Assembly: GCF_947241705.1 (NCBI RefSeq)
Contig: NC_079269.1
Location: 62,001-126,000 of the forward strand
Length of the DNA stretch: 64,000 nucleotides
Reading direction: 5' to 3'
Source of the DNA: Saccharomyces mikatae IFO 1815
Taxonomy: Eukaryota; Ascomycota; Saccharomycetes; Saccharomycetales; Saccharomycetaceae
A program made the position numbers and the translations under genes. Of this stretch, positions 53,001 through 62,700 are shown piece after piece (the stretch's first letter is position 1; the number at the start of each line of letters is the position of its first letter). The notes beneath the pieces are model-generated. The model had not been told where the DNA came from, did not search any database, and saw nothing but the letters and a program-made list of their open reading frames with translations.

Positions 53001-53281
53001 CACATTCAGTCTCTCCCGGCGGATACACTGGCGCACCGCCATTTCAGCCAGGAAATTTGAACTATATCAACAGATCTCAGCCGCCATGGCCATCCCCTAG
53101 TTCACCATCCACCCACCACCGTCCGCCACCCCATATAAACCAACCGCAAGGAAATGGTAGTGCCGGTTTCTATCGTCCTCCGGCCCCACAATTGAACAAT
53201 TCTCGAGACCGCCTACAAAATAAGGAGGGATTTTCACAATTCATGCCTTCAGCAACTACAAAAAACCCATATGCCCAGTAG
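50042..53281 (+). CDS. CAF120: CCR4-NOT-associated PH-domain protein Caf120
   Basis: Found with the CCR4-NOT complex and the Dbf2 kinase in S. cerevisiae and also located at the bud neck; molecular role unclear. 1079 residues (about 1060 in S. cerevisiae). The conserved N-terminal 400 residues contain a PH domain at about 80-200 (RRYHEGVFLILQDLKNNGTH; WNAAIRLCLYECSSLQEAY) and a second PH-like region at about 230-360. Beyond about 430 the protein is disordered: Ser-rich, then Pro/Gln/Asn-rich from about 820 (PPQQFNRPYQPH), with a conserved end FMPSATTKNPYAQ. The paralogue is SKG3. The length difference from S. cerevisiae lies in the disordered tail. Confidence 0.95.
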   Translation: MRIFSGDNKAVDSPTNTHVLKSPSTFGAEFGSRLKVNTTSKKKASNSSSPTSPMETSPVSPELVPIITLLNAHTHRRYHEGVFLILQDLKNNGTHAARKWKDVYGVLIGTQLALWDAKELAEFSDPSCPVSEKKLKEIASKPTYINLTDATLRTLDTSDNIVMECGKNLTNALVVSTTLKNRYFLQFGNKESFNKWNAAIRLCLYECSSLQEAYTGAFISSRGAKLGDIRILLTNRKYDYKDWVSVRFGAGMPWKRCYAVISQSNSRKKDHFGEINLYENDKKVKKNHAMATIVEAKALYAVYPSSPKLIDSSTIIKVVGSVKFEKNENAQEKDVFIMPEKHQAVPSYDTIIRFLIPAMDTFKLYGRPEKLLSSKNDPHSLLFGLPVLPHIYYLEMEDLLPLTNSISSAHWSNNDWREHVNDILQKKIAQGYCGCNSASNITSPLPSPFLGSADLFERADGVLSPKLSFGSKSSSNNSSKNSLPKRERIKLPYSADHEVDNTDNPTVQHESVPFEISGSPHKTVTPTDSSFRTKFTEGSPYSRQSPLKPLVPSINDSPSDKAKSRTDPYIDYNNMKMNTSERFDRGDALYDSNADSSLKKVRNIKLDIPASNFDKFKTDKNLLSVDSKSSNEKKLSVESDLSAIYEKYSNGPFGHTEGLNDSSDENYLRFQRASVHSENGYNPRISFTSGNFPDKDEEGHAVLQEFNSLTQRINELGIESLNSNSDSDKLNKSFSQMELDNDGNEDDMNLFDPDFMAQDQLRAEERDYNKDDIVPPETTSEVFEAAGLGIISDDHIGGQNTTEYRSPQEVPRLFPEKALNPLQMDNPYAKPSTKSKTTSTSIKTDRSAPQKGYQTVPDQQIAAYGQTASINGLNGRYGVKNQSAGSPRNAKTRAPPSPYYQDFNNRSASSNPYQHSQPSDAQPRARRPPGNPHPTGNRPNMQMRYPPQITAQYHPQNANFVPGSQQPPLATPPQQFNRPYQPHAMNAHSVSPGGYTGAPPFQPGNLNYINRSQPPWPSPSSPSTHHRPPPHINQPQGNGSAGFYRPPAPQLNNSRDRLQNKEGFSQFMPSATTKNPYAQ

Positions 53282-54172
53282 ACTTGGCTAATTGGCTGTA
53301 ACTTTACCGGAAAAAGAGAGGGATATGCAATACATTGTTAAGCGGCAAGTTTCCGTATCCCAGTTCTTCATCTCACCTCCGGAGTACACATTGTAACAAT
53401 ACTTCACGAAATAACTAAACTATATATGCTTATATATGTATATATAACTGTAATTTTACATATACAAGAACTCTTGAATCCTTCTCAAGCCATCTTTAGT
53501 TGTTCTTTTAGAGTACATGGTATTATACTTTTCTATTTCAGACAACCAATAAAGATGCGTTCCATATATTTTCTTAGACGAAGAACCACCGTCACACGTG
53601 CGGAAAAAAAAAATGGAAAAAATAATCTCGCTAATTACTAATAATCACGTGATATTTCTCTTTTGCTATCTTTTTTTGCACAGGTTCGATGGACACATGA
53701 AATCTAATAAATCTCTGGGTAGCATGATAGACTTTAATAGCACTAAACGTGAATAAAACATTCATATTTAATCAATTCTAAAAGAAGTCTTCCTTTTTCT
53801 TGTGGTTGTTTCTTCCTATTGTTCGTGACCCCAGATTGTCGTATTCTCACGTGAGGCGCCGCAGCCCGGAAGGCGCCACACATTTGTTCGCAAAAAATTG
53901 TGGATGCTCTCATTTGATAGTCAGTTATGTCATATTAGTCGCTTGATATGACACACCCATGAACATATAGTGCTACACACACATATATATATGCTTCTGA
54001 TGATGATTATGCCTTATAGATGAGTTTCTCGTCTATAGTATATACCGCCTTGAAAGCTTCTTGCGGATAGCTCTTGTTATTATAGACTATAATATTTTCC
54101 CTTTTAATTGACTGGGTCTACTAAAATTTCTGTTCGATTGGGATAATAGAAATAACGGAGAATATAAGAGAG
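53282..54172 (+). promoter_or_regulatory. MET2 promoter with three Cbf1 boxes
   Basis: An 891-bp gap without a gene. CACGTG occurs at 53596-53601, 53646-53651 (in the full palindrome TCACGTGA) and 53848-53853 (TCACGTGAGG). Cbf1 with Met4/Met28 drives sulfur-amino-acid genes from such boxes. AAAATTGTGG just after 53890 resembles the Met31/Met32 site. Two GGCGCC palindromes at 53856-53861 and 53872-53877 flank a short GC-rich stretch that stands out in A/T-rich surroundings. Confidence 0.7.
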
Positions 54173-55633
54173 ATGTCTCATACTTTAAAATCGAAAACGC
54201 TTCGCGAGCTGGACGTCGAAGAAATCCAAGAAAGCAACCCATTGCTTAAGCTAGTTCAAGGGCAGAGAATTGTTCAGGTACCGAGTCTGGTTCTTGAGTC
54301 TGGAGTAGTGATAAATAACTTTCCTATTGCTTATAAGACATGGGGAACATTAAACGAAGCTGGTGATAATGTTCTTATCATCTGCCATGCCTTGACCGGA
54401 TCAGCAGATGTTGCTGACTGGTGGGGTCCTCTTCTGGGTAATAATTTGGCGTTTGACCCATCGAGATTTTTCATCATATGTTTGAACTCTATGGGTTCCC
54501 CGTATGGTTCTTTTTCACCATTAACGATCAATGAGGAGACAGGTGCAAGATATGGTCCTGAATTTCCGTTATGCACAGTGCGTGATGATGTCAGAGCTCA
54601 CAGAATTGTCCTGGATTCTTTGGGAGTGAAGTCGATAGCGTGTGTTATTGGTGGCTCCATGGGGGGGATGTTAAGTCTGGAATGGGCTGCCATGTATGGT
54701 AAGGAATACGTGAAGAATATGGTTGCCCTGGCGACATCGGCAAGACACTCCGCCTGGTGCATATCGTGGTCAGAAGCTCAGAGACAGTCGATTTACTCGG
54801 ATCCAAATTATTTGGACGGGTACTACCCAGTAGAAGAGCAACCTGTGGCTGGTCTATCAGCTGCACGTATGTCTGCATTGTTGACCTATAGAACTAGAAA
54901 CAGTTTTGAAAACAAATTTTCCAGAAGATCTCCTTCAATAGCGCAACAACAAAAGGCCCAAAGAGAAGAAACGCGCAAACCCTCCACTATCAGCGAGCAC
55001 TCTTTACAAATTCACAATGATGGGTACAAAATCAAAGCCAGTGCTGCAATTACTGGCATGTCAGGGCAAAAACGCCAAAGCGTAGTTTCTACTACATCGT
55101 CTTCAGATTCATTGAACTCCTCGACGTCAATGACTTCGGTGAGTTCTGTAACTGGTGAAGTGAAAGATATTAAGCCTGCACAGACATATTTCTCCGCACA
55201 AAGTTATTTGAGATACCAAGGCACAAAGTTTATTAATAGATTTGACGCCAATTGTTACATCGCCATAACTCGTAAATTAGACACACACGATTTGGCCAGG
55301 GACAGAGTTGAAGACATAAGGGAAGTTCTTTCTTCTATCGACCAACCGTCGCTGATAATCGGTATCCAGTCTGATGGGTTGTTTACATACTCGGAACAAG
55401 AATTTTTGCATGAACACATACCGAAGTCTCGATTGGAAAAAATCGAATCCCCAGAAGGCCACGATGCTTTTTTGTTGGAATTTAAGCTAATAAACAAATT
55501 AATAGTAGATTTTTTGAAAACAAACTGTAAGGTAATTACGGATGCCAAACCAAGGACTTGGAGAGGAGACGTTGGTAACGACGAAACGAAGACATCTGTC
55601 TTCGGCGAGGCCGAAGAAGTTACCAACTGGTAG
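54173..55633 (+). CDS. MET2: homoserine O-acetyltransferase
   Basis: Transfers acetyl from acetyl-CoA to homoserine, the first committed step of methionine synthesis through O-acetylhomoserine. 486 residues, the S. cerevisiae length. Alpha/beta-hydrolase fold. The oxyanion region NFPIAYKTWG lies near residue 45, ICHALTGSADVADWWGP at about 69-85, and the nucleophile elbow GGSMGGMLSLEWA at about 160-172 with the catalytic Ser. The Ser-rich insertion at about 255-330 (SSSDSLNSSTSMTSVSS) is typical of the fungal enzyme. The catalytic Asp (IIGIQSDGLFTY) and His (SPEGHDAFLLE) follow. Cbf1 sites upstream agree with methionine regulation. This gene is widely used to tell Saccharomyces species apart. 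Confidence 0.97.
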   Translation: MSHTLKSKTLRELDVEEIQESNPLLKLVQGQRIVQVPSLVLESGVVINNFPIAYKTWGTLNEAGDNVLIICHALTGSADVADWWGPLLGNNLAFDPSRFFIICLNSMGSPYGSFSPLTINEETGARYGPEFPLCTVRDDVRAHRIVLDSLGVKSIACVIGGSMGGMLSLEWAAMYGKEYVKNMVALATSARHSAWCISWSEAQRQSIYSDPNYLDGYYPVEEQPVAGLSAARMSALLTYRTRNSFENKFSRRSPSIAQQQKAQREETRKPSTISEHSLQIHNDGYKIKASAAITGMSGQKRQSVVSTTSSSDSLNSSTSMTSVSSVTGEVKDIKPAQTYFSAQSYLRYQGTKFINRFDANCYIAITRKLDTHDLARDRVEDIREVLSSIDQPSLIIGIQSDGLFTYSEQEFLHEHIPKSRLEKIESPEGHDAFLLEFKLINKLIVDFLKTNCKVITDAKPRTWRGDVGNDETKTSVFGEAEEVTNW

Positions 55634-56085
55634 TACTATCACACACATACCTCCAGCATACTCATAAATGGCCTAGTATATATATATATATGTATGTATG
55701 TATTAAATAGCAAACAGCATTAATTAACTGTAACGGGATGCCATTACTTTTAACTATCGTAATTGTAGTTCTCTCTTTTTCTTCTCATCGTTGTTAGAAA
55801 AAGAAAAAATTGACAGAGGAAAAAAAGAATCAGCTAGTGTTATAGAGCATCTCTCATAATTTATCGTGCCCATAGGCTGCCATGCATGCATTGCCAACCA
55901 AGGTTACATAAACAAAGATCCTTATCTGCGTAACCTTTGCATATTTCAAAAAAACTTTCATTGATAGCGGGGAAAATATACTACTTGAACTAGCTTTCGA
56001 ACCATTAGTGGCGTAAAAGAAGCGTAACATATATAATCATACGCATATCCTTTGCTATCGAAAATAGCCATAGTATTAACAAGAT
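55634..56085. other. MET2-BOR1 intergenic region
   Basis: A 452-bp gap. A TA then TATG microsatellite lies at about 55675-55701. At 55738-55797 a 19-codon hydrophobic frame (MPLLLTIVIVVLSFSSHRC) is open; at that size it is probably chance. S. cerevisiae has a dubious small frame (YNL277W-A) in this interval, but I cannot confirm that this is its counterpart. Confidence 0.5.
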
Positions 56086-57816
56086 ATGTTGAAAGACAGC
56101 ACAGGGGTCACTATCAGTCGCGGCTTCACAGCCTCCAGAGAATGTACACAACCATCCGAAGAGACGAATGATGAGCCAAACACAGAATCATCCGTAGTAG
56201 ACAGTAGGAATGATGAAGAGAGCCATGAGAAATTATCTCGACGTCGATTGCCAAAGCTAGGCATGGGTATATGGCTCGATCTGAAGGATAGAATACCGTA
56301 TTACAAGTCAGATTGGGTAGATGCATTTAATTACAGAGTCATCCCTTCTACTGTGGACACCTACTTTAACAACCTGTTACCTGCAATCGCTTTTGCACAA
56401 GACATGTTTGATAGAACTGATAATTCATACGGGGTAAATGAAGTACTTTTATCCAGTGCAATGGCCGGTATTGTGTTTGGAGTTCTTGCAGGACAGCCCT
56501 TGTGTATAGTGGGTGTTACTGGCCCCATTTCTATCTTCAATTACACAGTATATGAAATTATAAAGCCTTTGAATACTAGCTATTTTGGGTTCATGTTTTG
56601 GATTTGTCTGTGGTCTATGATCTTTCATTTACTGTTGGCGTTTACTAACGTCGTTTGCCTCTTACAATATGTGACTACGTTCCCGTGCGACATATTTGGG
56701 TTATTTATTAATGTCGTCTACATTCAAAAGGGAATACAGATTTTAACAAGACAATTTCATAACACATCAGGGGAAAAATCAGTACAAGATGGATTTGCTA
56801 GTGTTGTCGTGGCGCTGGTTATGACAGCATTCGGACTTTTCTTCAAATCATTTCATCACTACCCTCTATTCACTCATAAAATCAGAACTTTCATATCTGA
56901 TTACTCAACTGCACTTTCAGTGTTATTCTGGTCATCATTTACACATTTTGGTGGTTATTTAAATGACGTTAAGTTCAAGAAATTGCCTATAACGAAATCT
57001 TTCTTTCCCACTTCCAAATTTAATAGACCTCAAAATACGTGGTTAGCATATGAACCGATTCCTGTTAAAGACGTTTTCATTGCTTTGCCGTTCGGCATAA
57101 TTTTAACAATTTTATTTTATTTTGATCACAATGTATCGTCATTGATGGCGCAGAGACATCAATACAAATTGAGAAAACCATCCTCCTTTCATTATGATTT
57201 CGCATTACTGGGGCTGACCACTTGCATCAGCGGAGTTTTAGGGATTCCAGCGCCGAATGGATTAATTCCTCAAGCACCACTACACACGGAGACGTTACTA
57301 GTTCGGGATTCTAATCAAAACGTCGTTAGGTGTGTGGAACAAAGACTCACAAATACCTTCCAGGGTCTTATGATTTTGGGAACAATGACAAGGCCGTTAT
57401 TAGTATGTTTGGGAGAAATTCCTCAAGCAGTACTTTCTGGATTATTTTTCATCATGGGAATCAACGGCCTGATGACGAATGTTATTATACATCGTATAGT
57501 TTTCCTGTTTTCGGACCCTAAAAGAAGGGATAATAATTCACCCCTAGCGAAAATATCTAAGAGATCGATGGTTATATTTCTTTGTTTCAGTCTGGCAGGT
57601 TTTACTGGCGAGTTTGCCATCACAAATACTATAGCTGCCATTGGATTTCCCTTAGTGTTACTTCTGAGCGTGATAGTATCTTTTTCATTCACCTATATAT
57701 TTCCAAGTGAGGAATTAAAGGTCCTCGATAATAATGTGGCACAAAGGTTCACTCTCAAAAATTTACTATTAGAAAATATACGTGATGCAAAGTTCAGCGA
57801 CAGGCACAAATTCTAG
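56086..57816 (+). CDS. BOR1: boron/anion exporter Bor1
   Basis: Plasma-membrane borate efflux transporter of the SLC4-like (HCO3-/anion exchanger) family. 576 residues, same as S. cerevisiae. A hydrophilic N-terminal tail to about residue 65 is followed by the DLKDRIPYYKSDWVDAFNYR segment that precedes the first helix. About 10-14 hydrophobic segments run to the C terminus. The SLC4 core motifs are FGVLAGQPLCIVGVTGPISI (about 125-144) and LGIPAPNGLIPQAPLHT (about 384-400). The end is cytosolic. No breaks. Confidence 0.97.
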   Translation: MLKDSTGVTISRGFTASRECTQPSEETNDEPNTESSVVDSRNDEESHEKLSRRRLPKLGMGIWLDLKDRIPYYKSDWVDAFNYRVIPSTVDTYFNNLLPAIAFAQDMFDRTDNSYGVNEVLLSSAMAGIVFGVLAGQPLCIVGVTGPISIFNYTVYEIIKPLNTSYFGFMFWICLWSMIFHLLLAFTNVVCLLQYVTTFPCDIFGLFINVVYIQKGIQILTRQFHNTSGEKSVQDGFASVVVALVMTAFGLFFKSFHHYPLFTHKIRTFISDYSTALSVLFWSSFTHFGGYLNDVKFKKLPITKSFFPTSKFNRPQNTWLAYEPIPVKDVFIALPFGIILTILFYFDHNVSSLMAQRHQYKLRKPSSFHYDFALLGLTTCISGVLGIPAPNGLIPQAPLHTETLLVRDSNQNVVRCVEQRLTNTFQGLMILGTMTRPLLVCLGEIPQAVLSGLFFIMGINGLMTNVIIHRIVFLFSDPKRRDNNSPLAKISKRSMVIFLCFSLAGFTGEFAITNTIAAIGFPLVLLLSVIVSFSFTYIFPSEELKVLDNNVAQRFTLKNLLLENIRDAKFSDRHKF

Positions 57817-57937
57817 GGAAAGATCAGTTCATAGACAAAGCTGAATTCCCATAGTATATAAAAATTTATTGCATATATAAAAAGTACAATAATATTATCG
57901 CATTTTGAAAGGGGAAAATGAAATAATTGCCCTGCAA

Positions 57938-58990
57938 TCAAATCAGAGGGTTAACGTCATTGATCCAGGTTTCGTTTTGCAATTCAGGGACGATAGTCAG
58001 AACTTTCCCAGTTAACAGCACATTCCTTGCGTTAGTAACGACAAGTTCTTCCATTTTCTTTCTTGTCTCCACACTATGAGTGCCCATATGAGGTAAACCT
58101 AGAACTTGAGGCATAGCGAGTAATTCCTTCGATATTCTTGGTTCAAATTCGAAAACATCCAAGCCAGCACTTCTAATCTTTCCCGATTGTAAGGCGTCAG
58201 TCATGGCTCGTTCATCTATAACACCTCCACGTGCTGTATTGACAATAACAACACCATCTTTCATTTTTTGGATAGTCTCTGCATTGATTAGGTGATGCGT
58301 GTTGTGATTAAGCGGGATATTTACAGAAACTATATCGGATCTTTTTAAAAACTCTTCGAAACCCACATACTCACAACCATGTTCTTCCTCGGAAGGTAAC
58401 CGGTGTCTATTGTGGTATATGAAATTTTCGAACCCAAACGGTTTCAATCTTTTTAAAATACAACGGCCAATCCTACCTAAACCCAATATTCCCACGGTTT
58501 TTCCTTCAGGGTCGTATCCAAATGGAGAGGCACATGCAGGTCCGGCTTCCGGCCACTTTCCTTCAATCAATCTCCTATTTCCAATGCTAAAATTCCTTAA
58601 GGCACCTAACAATAAAAATACATGGGTATCCGCAGTTGCATTGCTTACCAAGTCAGGGACATTGGACACCTGAATATGTCTCTTTTTGAATGGTTCTACG
58701 TCAATTTGATCGTAGCCGGCACCTGTGTGGCATACAGCAACTACAGAAGAAGGCAAAGAAAGAGCGAGCTCTTCATCAAACCTGCCGGTGTTTTTAACAC
58801 TTCTTGCAGTTCTGGTGATTACTTGTACTCGAGAAAGCTTATTTTCAGGATCTTTGATCTCCTGCAAGAATTGCTCCCTAGTGGTAGTTTCAGGGATTGT
58901 GATCACGTCCGCAATTTTTCCCAGTTCCTCCCAAGCTTCATCGCCGAAGGAATCTTTTCCTAACTTCAAAATAATAGGTTTCTTACTCAT
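57938..58990 (-). CDS. GOR1: glyoxylate reductase Gor1
   Basis: NAD(P)H-dependent reductase of glyoxylate to glycolate (D-2-hydroxyacid dehydrogenase family), in cytosol and mitochondria. 350 residues, the S. cerevisiae length. Rossmann motif VGILGLGRIGRCILKRL at about 170-186. The catalytic Arg is in NTARGGVIDE at about 251-260, the Glu is in DVFEFEPRIS at about 275-284, and the His is in LGLPHMGTHSVETR at about 297-310. All three catalytic residues are in place. Convergent with BOR1 and divergent from TOF1. Confidence 0.97.
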   Translation of the reverse strand: MSKKPIILKLGKDSFGDEAWEELGKIADVITIPETTTREQFLQEIKDPENKLSRVQVITRTARSVKNTGRFDEELALSLPSSVVAVCHTGAGYDQIDVEPFKKRHIQVSNVPDLVSNATADTHVFLLLGALRNFSIGNRRLIEGKWPEAGPACASPFGYDPEGKTVGILGLGRIGRCILKRLKPFGFENFIYHNRHRLPSEEEHGCEYVGFEEFLKRSDIVSVNIPLNHNTHHLINAETIQKMKDGVVIVNTARGGVIDERAMTDALQSGKIRSAGLDVFEFEPRISKELLAMPQVLGLPHMGTHSVETRKKMEELVVTNARNVLLTGKVLTIVPELQNETWINDVNPLI

Positions 58991-59719
58991 GTTCCTTCTT
59001 CCTCTTTTACTTGTATCTTTTTATATTACAAATACGTCGCTATATATCGCAATTCACTCCAAAAGGTGTTTCAAAACATAGAAACCAGACCACAATGCTA
59101 GTAAAAAGTTGCTTTTATATGCTCGAGATCAGTGAAAATGGGGGAAACATTGCCTTGATATCTCCCACCCCTGCCAATACTTTTGCAGATTTTAAGTCCG
59201 CTCTCGGTCCTACGTAATAAATGCCTGGAGAAGTCCTAAAACTAATTGCGCAATGTCCTCGAGGAATTCAAAAGATAATACCAATAAAACTTGATAGCCG
59301 CATGAAATGCTGAAGTCACCAAATAGTACATTTACACCTTAACGTGCTTTCCCTTTATATCCTTTCGGCTGCCGTCATCCCCACTACGCCGGTTATCGCT
59401 AAATTATTTTGTATCAAGCCTCCACGAAATAAGCACCGATTTTTTCTGTCTGTGTGCACTTACTGTTTATTTACTTAAGCCTATTTTGTTATAGCTTTTT
59501 TAAGTGGTAGTTTTCCATTATGAATTACTCCTGTATGAAATAGGCTCTTCTATCATGTCAACTTTGACGCGTTGATTGCGGAGTTACGCGTTTGAAATGA
59601 AAATGGAAGTGAAGATCATAAATTTTTCAAATAAGATACAGTTAGCAAGTCTTTAACGTATGTCTATACCATATAGGGTATAGGATTCAGTGTTTCTTTA
59701 GGGCAGTTATTCGCACACT
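58991..59719. promoter_or_regulatory. GOR1/TOF1 divergent promoter with two MCBs
   Basis: A 729-bp gap. ACGCGT occurs at 59567-59572 and 59586-59591, 19 bp apart and about 130-150 bp before TOF1. Paired MluI cell-cycle boxes bind MBF and drive G1/S transcription of replication genes, which suits TOF1. A 40-codon open frame at 59095-59217 (MLVKSCFYMLEISENGGN start) lies between; see findings. Confidence 0.65.
59095..59217 (+). CDS. possible small reading frame in the GOR1/TOF1 gap
   Basis: 40 codons from ATG to the TAA at 59215-59217, starting MLVKSCFYMLEISENGGN and ending SALGPT. Composition is unremarkable. It lies 500 bp before TOF1 and close to the GOR1 start on the other strand. No family recognised; chance is likely but cannot be excluded. 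Confidence 0.15.
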   Translation: MLVKSCFYMLEISENGGNIALISPTPANTFADFKSALGPT

Positions 59720-62700
59720 ATGTCTACTGTGTTGCAAAAAGGTGCTACGAATGCGACCGATTCCTCTTTGACGATACTTAGAGCAAGAATTGCTTTACTG
59801 GCAACAGCCATTGGTGGGCCAGATTATACTTCTCAGGTTGACCCGCCCCCTTATAAGCTAGGTGATGACTGTTTAGCGTGCTTGAAGGACTTGAAAAGAT
59901 GGTTTAAATTGGTAGATGACAAGCAGAGAAGATGGGATGTGGCAATGGCAGTGGCTGAGTACCGCATCTTGACGGATGATTTGTTACCCATTCTGATAGA
60001 CTGGGAAAATAAATGTTCCCTGGCGGCTAAGCTTGCTAAGAATAACCCAAATCACGAAGAATTTAGAAACAAGGCTTATTACGATAAAATTGCCCTGAAT
60101 TGTCTGCAGTTATTAGTCCTTATGACCTGGCCCTTAATCATCACGGATCAGTCGTCGTCAAACCAAATATCTGTCTATAGTGAATTAAAGAAGCATCAAT
60201 TGATCTACAAGAAGGCAATTCTAACTACGGAAAGTGGGAAAGTGCTAAGAGCTGCTATTCGATTGGCTCTGGACGTTATCAAGATCGAGCGATTATCAAG
60301 AACCCCTAGAGATAATATGGTTCTCAAATTGGTCTTGAATTTTTTCAGGAATGTCATTGCCATAGAGCCTGGCGAATTCACTATTAACACCAAGAGAAGT
60401 ATGCCTAGAAAAGGTATCACATCCATCGACACTTTGCCACCAAATGTTTCTATGGATGACGTCTCCTTAAACACGGTAACTTCTTCATTTCATAAAAACA
60501 AGGTATTTGGCTTACTCTTAACTCTTTCTAGTTCGCTATCGAAAGAATTCGATCAGGACTTTATCAACATCCCACTTTTGGAAGTTATGTTCTATCTTAC
60601 TAAAGACGTTAATCAAGTATTGTTGTTTCCCCAACAGTCTGACTCTAGAGCACGCTCAAGCCTCGTGAAAAGTAATATAAGTGACTTTACCAATAATGTC
60701 ACAAGTGCAGGGTTTGAGCTATCTAAATTACTACAAAAGGAACATCAAATGAGAAAAAATGTCATCAAACATACATCGGCAAGACACTCACGATTTGGCG
60801 GTCTCTTATCTATACAAACTGCTGACAAAACTAGACTAACTGTTTCTGGAAGCCAAGCTCTTGTGGATGAAAAAATTGCATTTCAGAAACTGGATGACAG
60901 TAAAAAATGGAATAAAAGAATAGCTCAAAAGCATGAATCTGTGGTAACTGAAGGCTTGCCAAACAGTTTGTTAAATTCACAAACTGGCAAATCTATTTTT
61001 TTCACCGAATCTAATGGTAAGTATTATAAAGAATTCATCAACAATTTTATTGATTCAGGCTTTAACATCCTATTACATAGTGTGACGAACTATTTCACAA
61101 CGGAACAGGATAGAATGGTTACTTTGGAGCAAGTGGAATATTTGCTTTTTTTTGCATGGTTTATCAAGTATCAGTTATTTAGATCCAAGATGGACAATTC
61201 TCCAGGCCTAAGTCAGGTCTCCGAAGCCTTAAGGGAGGTATCTTTCATTCTCATGTCTTCTCTTTTAAGAAATGCATATGACCTGAAAAACTGGGTAGTG
61301 ACACATGCAGGTATGATTGCATTTAACGAACTCTTGAACCTCGTTTTTCACACAAAATCTGTTCAGGAGGAAGATTCCGTTGATGTAGAATTCATTGTGA
61401 GTAGACTTTTCAGTGACGAAAGAATACAATTATTATCAAACCTGCCGAAAATTGGTTCAAAGCATTCGCTTCAGTTCATGAAAAGTTGCATTGAGTTAAC
61501 ACACTCAGTATTGAAAGTATTAGAACAATATTCCAATAATAAAGCTTTAGTGGTTGAAGGAAAATCAAAACGGCAAAAGAGGCTCAATATTTCTGAGGAT
61601 GATATTACTAAAATAATAGAAGAAGAAAACGTGGACAGAGACGAAGCGCTTGATATTCTAACCTCTAGTTTAAGAACTGTAGAAGTTAGCTTTCAGAAAG
61701 TACAGAGCAATTATATGACGGAACCTGTAATAGAAACCTATATTAATTTCCTTCAAAGATTCCGTGAACTTGAAGACGACTCCATTAAAAAAGTCTTTTC
61801 TTTTTTTCACAGAGTATTCGTACAAGCGAAAGAACAAGCATTGTTATTTAGGTTTGATTTGATAATATTATTGAGAGATATGCTTTCTCCCGACGGATTG
61901 AATAGAATGTCTCGCTCAAGAAAATATGTAAGCCAATTTTCAGATTACTTTCTTTCCAGATTGAAGAAAAGGTTGAAGAAGTCACCTGCTTGGTTTGTTG
62001 GATTACTTTTTCCACCTTTACACAACAGTGAAGTTGGATTTTACCAAAGGTACGGTGAACGCAATGTCATCAATACCGAGACAATCTATGCTTCCCCCAT
62101 ATCACAATTCAAACCCATTCCTGATGAAGAGGCCTTGCCACCCTCCATTTTATTGGATATGAAGTATGGGATTTTAGTCTCCACATTACTTGATGATGGA
62201 AAGGTTGAGCTTTTGGATCAATTACTCAAACACATAACTCACACATTGGATATTTTCAAATCGTGGTTAAGTGTAAATGTAAATGCTAATAGAGAAACAA
62301 TGAACACACCAAACGAGTATCTTGTATTGACAGGTACGCTTGATAATGACCCTATTTTTAGAGACAGAGATTATAGGGCGTTGTTATCATTAATAGGGTA
62401 TTCCATCCCTCATAAGATCGATGAACCATGCTTTCTGGCAGGGACTATTGAGATCTCCGATTTAACTGTCGCGTATGAACTAGTAAAGAAATATATGTCA
62501 ACACCATTTGAAACGCCAAACGGGCTGCCCTCCTCTTCTTATCTTCAAAGACCTCGTTTGGTAAAAGAAAATACCCCTTATGAGCAGGATGAATGGAAAG
62601 GAAATGATGATTACGACTATAATGATCCCTACATTGTTGCGGATGATCAATTTGTCTCAGAAAGCGATGCAGCCTACTTCAAGGACTTGGATAATAATTC

